Positions 12,548 through 14,993 of a stretch of 14,993 nucleotides of DNA are shown piece after piece (the first letter of the stretch is position 1; every line of letters begins with the position of its first letter). The position numbers were made by a program, and so were the translations under genes. Source of the DNA: Cacconaster sp045641345 (lineage in GTDB: Bacteria > Bacteroidota > Bacteroidia > Bacteroidales > UBA932); assembly GCA_045641345.1 (NCBI GenBank), contig JAZUGR010000023.1, positions 1 to 14,993 on the forward strand, given 5' to 3'. Below the pieces are notes generated by a model. That model ran no database searches. It worked only from the letters and a program-made list of their open reading frames with translations, and was not told where the DNA came from.

Positions 12548-13867
12548 TTATCTGCATATCTTCATAATCCTGTTCCATCGGACATTGCCGAGGAATCCGG
12601 CACCGGGAGCGGTCGAAAGCCACACTATGATCGGTCTGCCGACTATATGGGTTTCAGGCACGAAGCCCCAATACCTCGAATCCAGTGAATTGTGGCGGTT
12701 GTCCCCCATCATGAAATAATAGTCCATCGCGAACGTATACGAACTCTCACCCTCCTGCAGCCGGTGACCCTCATAGACCTCTATGCACCGGCGGTACAAG
12801 GCCAGGTTCTCCGGTGTCAGATCTATGGTGAGTCCCTTGAAGGGAACCAGCAGAGGGCCGTAGTTGTCGCGGGTCCAGCCGGTTTCGGTAAAGGGAAAAA
12901 GCATCTGCGGCGAATCGGGGGCATCGGGAGGATACACGTCGATGTTGGGCGTAACTTCCGCCACACAGGCAATCGACCGTATCTTCTCCACCATATCGGA
13001 GGTAAGGGCCATTGCAGGGTAGCCCGGAAGCGCAGGGTCGAACCACAGTTCGTCCATATTCAGACCCATCTTCTCGAGCGTTCTGGCATTGATGCGCGTG
13101 CCGTTGGTTGTAACGCGGTACGACATCTGGATGCCCGGATACTGCTCCTGAGCCCTGCCGTTGACATACACGACGCCGCCCTCTATGGCAAGGCTGTCGC
13201 CCGGGACAGCCACGCAACGCTTCACGTAATGGTCGATCTTGTCGGTAGGACGCGCCACGACGGGGCCGTACCTGCGGATGGCGTTTTCGCGCCCCTCCAT
13301 CCTGCACACGGCATAATAATCGATGGCAGGAATCCGCTTGAGCACCGTATCTCCGTGCGGAAATGCGAATACCACGTAGTCGTCACGCTCCACACGTCCC
13401 AGACCCTTTATGCGCCTGTAGTCGAAATGGAGCGCGGTGCTGTAACTCTCGCGCCCCGAAATCGGGAATGTGTTGTGTATGAAGGGTACCGACAACGGTG
13501 TCTGCGGAAGCTTGGGCCCGTATGCGAGTTTGCTCACGAAGAGATGGTCTCCGGTCAGGAGCGAACTCTCCATGGAGGATGAAGGTATCTTGAAAGCCTG
13601 GATGAAGAAGATATTGATGAAGGTGACCACGATTACGGCGAATATCACCGCGTCGAGCCAGTCGTTCCACCCGCTGTGCCTTTCACCCGGAGCATAGCGC
13701 TTCTTCCAGAAATTCCAATGCACCTTGCGGGTGATGAATATGTCGAAAATCACCCCGACGCCGGGAATCCACCACCAGTTGCCGACCCAGGCCACCCATA
13801 GCACATAAAGTACGGTCCAGAAACTGAACCGTACCCATTTGTTGCCGTATATTTCCCTGATGGACAT
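12548..13867 (-). CDS. lepB: Signal peptidase I, Bacteroidota long form
   Basis: A 439-residue membrane protease that removes signal peptides from exported proteins. Two hydrophobic segments lie at about 14-45 and 71-92. The catalytic serine is S98 in IPSSSMESSL, the general-base lysine K216 in HYVKRCVAVPGD, and box E is GDNRHNSLDSRYWGFVP (388-404). About 155 residues separate the lysine box from box E, an insertion typical of Bacteroidota enzymes and absent from the E. coli core fold; it makes up much of the difference from the usual 320 residues. The stop precedes rpmB by 77 bases. The ATG is 13 bases after the rplT stop, so lepB is very likely transcribed with infC-rpmI-rplT. Confidence 0.95.
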   Translation of the reverse strand: MSIREIYGNKWVRFSFWTVLYVLWVAWVGNWWWIPGVGVIFDIFITRKVHWNFWKKRYAPGERHSGWNDWLDAVIFAVIVVTFINIFFIQAFKIPSSSMESSLLTGDHLFVSKLAYGPKLPQTPLSVPFIHNTFPISGRESYSTALHFDYRRIKGLGRVERDDYVVFAFPHGDTVLKRIPAIDYYAVCRMEGRENAIRRYGPVVARPTDKIDHYVKRCVAVPGDSLAIEGGVVYVNGRAQEQYPGIQMSYRVTTNGTRINARTLEKMGLNMDELWFDPALPGYPAMALTSDMVEKIRSIACVAEVTPNIDVYPPDAPDSPQMLFPFTETGWTRDNYGPLLVPFKGLTIDLTPENLALYRRCIEVYEGHRLQEGESSYTFAMDYYFMMGDNRHNSLDSRYWGFVPETHIVGRPIIVWLSTAPGAGFLGNVRWNRIMKICR

Positions 13868-13880
13868 CGCGCCCGACTAA

Positions 13881-14228
13881 CTATTTGCTGACGGACTTGA
13901 TGATAGCTTCGAATGCCTTGGGATTGTTCATCGCCAGGTCAGCGAGCACCTTGCGGTTGAGACCGATGTTGCTGGAGGCTATCTTGCCCATAAACTGCGA
14001 ATAGTTCATACCGTGCTGGCGTGCAGCTGCATTGATACGGGTGATCCACAGCGAGCGGAAATTATGTTTCTTGTTCTTGCGGTCGCGGTACGCGTAGGTA
14101 AGACCCTTTTCGTAGGTGTTCTTGGCTACGGTCCAGACGTTCTTCCTCGAGAGGAAGTTACCGCGGGTTTCCTTTAAAATTTTCTTGCGGCGTGCTCTTG
14201 AAGCAACCGAGTTTACCGATCTTGGCAT
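13881..14228 (-). CDS. rplT: 50S ribosomal protein L20
   Basis: A 115-residue protein opening MPRSVNSVASRARRKKIL, with the conserved GNFLSRKNVWTVAKNTYEK and LWITRINAAARQHGMNYSQF blocks of L20. It binds 23S rRNA early in 50S assembly and in several bacteria represses its own operon through the mRNA. It follows rpmI after a 77-base gap that can form two hairpins. Confidence 0.97.
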   Translation of the reverse strand: MPRSVNSVASRARRKKILKETRGNFLSRKNVWTVAKNTYEKGLTYAYRDRKNKKHNFRSLWITRINAAARQHGMNYSQFMGKIASSNIGLNRKVLADLAMNNPKAFEAIIKSVSK

Positions 14229-14305
14229 AATTTTACAGATTTTGGATGTCAGCGCCCCTTCTGCAGGGGACTTTCCGGCTGAACGTCCGGTTAAACATTA
14301 ATGAA
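14229..14305 (-). promoter_or_regulatory. Structured rpmI-rplT intergenic leader
   Basis: The gap can fold into two small GC-rich hairpins: cccct (14255-14259) with agggg (14265-14269), and ccgg (14275-14278) with ccgg (14287-14290). Structured leaders that bind L20 are known in infC-rpmI-rplT operons of other phyla. Whether this one binds L20 is inference; an L20 attenuator has not been recognised here by consensus. Confidence 0.35.
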
Positions 14306-14500
14306 CTACTTTACCAACAAAGTCTTTACCCTGCTCTCATCGGCGCTCTTGAGCATAGCCACGTGAGTGAGGTTTCTCTTTTGCTTCTTGGTTTTCTTGG
14401 TCAGGATGTGACTCTTGTAGGCGTGTTTTCTTTTCACCTTTCCAGAACCGGTGAGCGTGAAACGCTTCTTTGTACCGGAGTTGGTCTTCAATTTTGGCAT
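14306..14500 (-). CDS. rpmI: 50S ribosomal protein L35
   Basis: Sixty-four residues, MPKLKTNSGTKKRFTLTGSG then KVKRKHAYKSHILTKKTKKQ, the standard L35 pattern, ending KSADESRVKTLLVK. Very basic and rRNA-binding. It sits between infC and rplT as in most bacteria. Confidence 0.97.
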   Translation of the reverse strand: MPKLKTNSGTKKRFTLTGSGKVKRKHAYKSHILTKKTKKQKRNLTHVAMLKSADESRVKTLLVK

Positions 14501-14517
14501 AGTTAAAAATTTTAACT
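14501..14517. other. AT-rich palindrome between infC and rpmI
   Basis: Eight-base arms agttaaaa (14501-14508) and ttttaact (14510-14517) flank a single A immediately before the rpmI ATG on the minus strand. It would place the start codon beside a weak hairpin, or simply supply the A/T-rich upstream sequence that Bacteroidota ribosomes favour. Confidence 0.3.
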
Positions 14518-14542
14518 GTTGTTATTAATAATGTGTTGTGAA

Positions 14543-14993
14543 CTATTTCTTCTTGTTAGGAGCAATCATCATCAGCATCCTCTTGCCTTCGAGTTTCGGC
14601 ATCTGCTCGGCCTTGCCGTATTCCTCGAGGTCGACCGCAAATCTCAGAAGGAGCTGCTCGCCCTGCTCCGAGAAGAGAATCGAACGTCCGCGGAAAAACA
14701 CATAAGCCTTGACCTTGTTGCCCTCCTGCAGGAAACTCTTCGCGTGGTTGAGTTTGAACTGGTAGTCGTGCTCATCTGTCTGAGGCCCGAAACGGATCTC
14801 TTTGATCACGACCTTGGAAGCATTTGCTTTCTGCTCTTTGGCCTTCTTTTTCTGCTGATAGACAAACTTCTGATAATCAATAACCTTACATACAGGAGGA
14901 TCAGCTGTCGGAGAAATCATCACAAGGTCGAGTTCCTGCTCCTGAGCGATTCTGCGTGCTTCTGAAACAGGATAAATACCCTGCTCCGGGATG
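14543..14993 (-). CDS. infC: Translation initiation factor IF-3 (5' end outside window)
   Basis: The reading frame remains open to the window edge, so the N-terminal part is missing. Visible are the end of the N-domain (GIYPVSEARRIAQEQELDLV, MISPTADPPVCKVIDY), the lysine-rich linker (QKFVYQQKKKAKEQKANASK), and the C-domain (VVIKEIRFGPQTDEHDYQFK, FLQEGNKVKAYVFFRGR, KLEGKRMLMMIAP) ending NKKK. IF-3 binds the 30S subunit, prevents premature 50S joining and checks the start codon. Bacterial infC commonly begins with a rare codon such as AUU for autoregulation; that codon lies outside this window. Confidence 0.96.
   Translation of the reverse strand, partial: IPEQGIYPVSEARRIAQEQELDLVMISPTADPPVCKVIDYQKFVYQQKKKAKEQKANASKVVIKEIRFGPQTDEHDYQFKLNHAKSFLQEGNKVKAYVFFRGRSILFSEQGEQLLLRFAVDLEEYGKAEQMPKLEGKRMLMMIAPNKKK

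Overview
This window comes from a bacterium of the phylum Bacteroidota, most likely a Bacteroidales gut-type genome with moderately high GC (Alistipes-like would fit, but genus is inference). Four things point there: a TamL-type lipoprotein Omp85, a DUF4295 small protein next to ribosomal proteins L28 and L33, -7 promoter boxes of the TAnnTTTG type, and starts with little or no Shine-Dalgarno sequence.

Layout. (1) 1-1150 is an AT-richer accessory stretch. It holds the 3' end of an unidentified gene, a stretch with palindromes, a leftward DUF4160/DUF2442 gene pair of toxin-antitoxin-like build, and a structured repeat bounded by 21-bp inverted arms. (2) 1118-5132 is a leftward four-gene operon: omega-amidase (nitrilase family), PLP aminotransferase, PaaK-type aryl-acid CoA ligase, and a two-ACT-domain protein. 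It ends in untranslated sequence that carries a short coding-like remnant and hairpins. The set reads as amino-acid transamination, 2-oxo-acid or amide clean-up, and CoA activation with an amino-acid sensor. (3) 5199-11784 is a rightward five-gene run with tiny gaps or ATGA overlaps: acyl-CoA synthetase, TamL outer-membrane assembly protein, PPi-type phosphofructokinase, SpoU/TrmH rRNA 2'-O-methyltransferase, and an exported class I glutamine-amidotransferase-like protein. (4) A perfect 14-bp-stem bidirectional terminator at 11801-11834 separates this from (5) the leftward translation/secretion block 11852-14993: infC (5' end cut by the window edge), rpmI, rplT, lepB, rpmB, rpmG and DUF4295.

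The two central operons diverge from a 66-bp gap (5133-5198) whose promoter elements interlock. The rightward -7 box sits so close to its ATG that the mRNA may be leaderless. Most of the window is core metabolism and translation. The parts least explained by known families are the structured repeat at 975-1092, the small gene pair beside it, the exported amidotransferase-like protein, and the coupling of an ACT sensor to a CoA ligase. I see no CRISPR array, no complete insertion sequence, no rRNA and no convincing intact tRNA.
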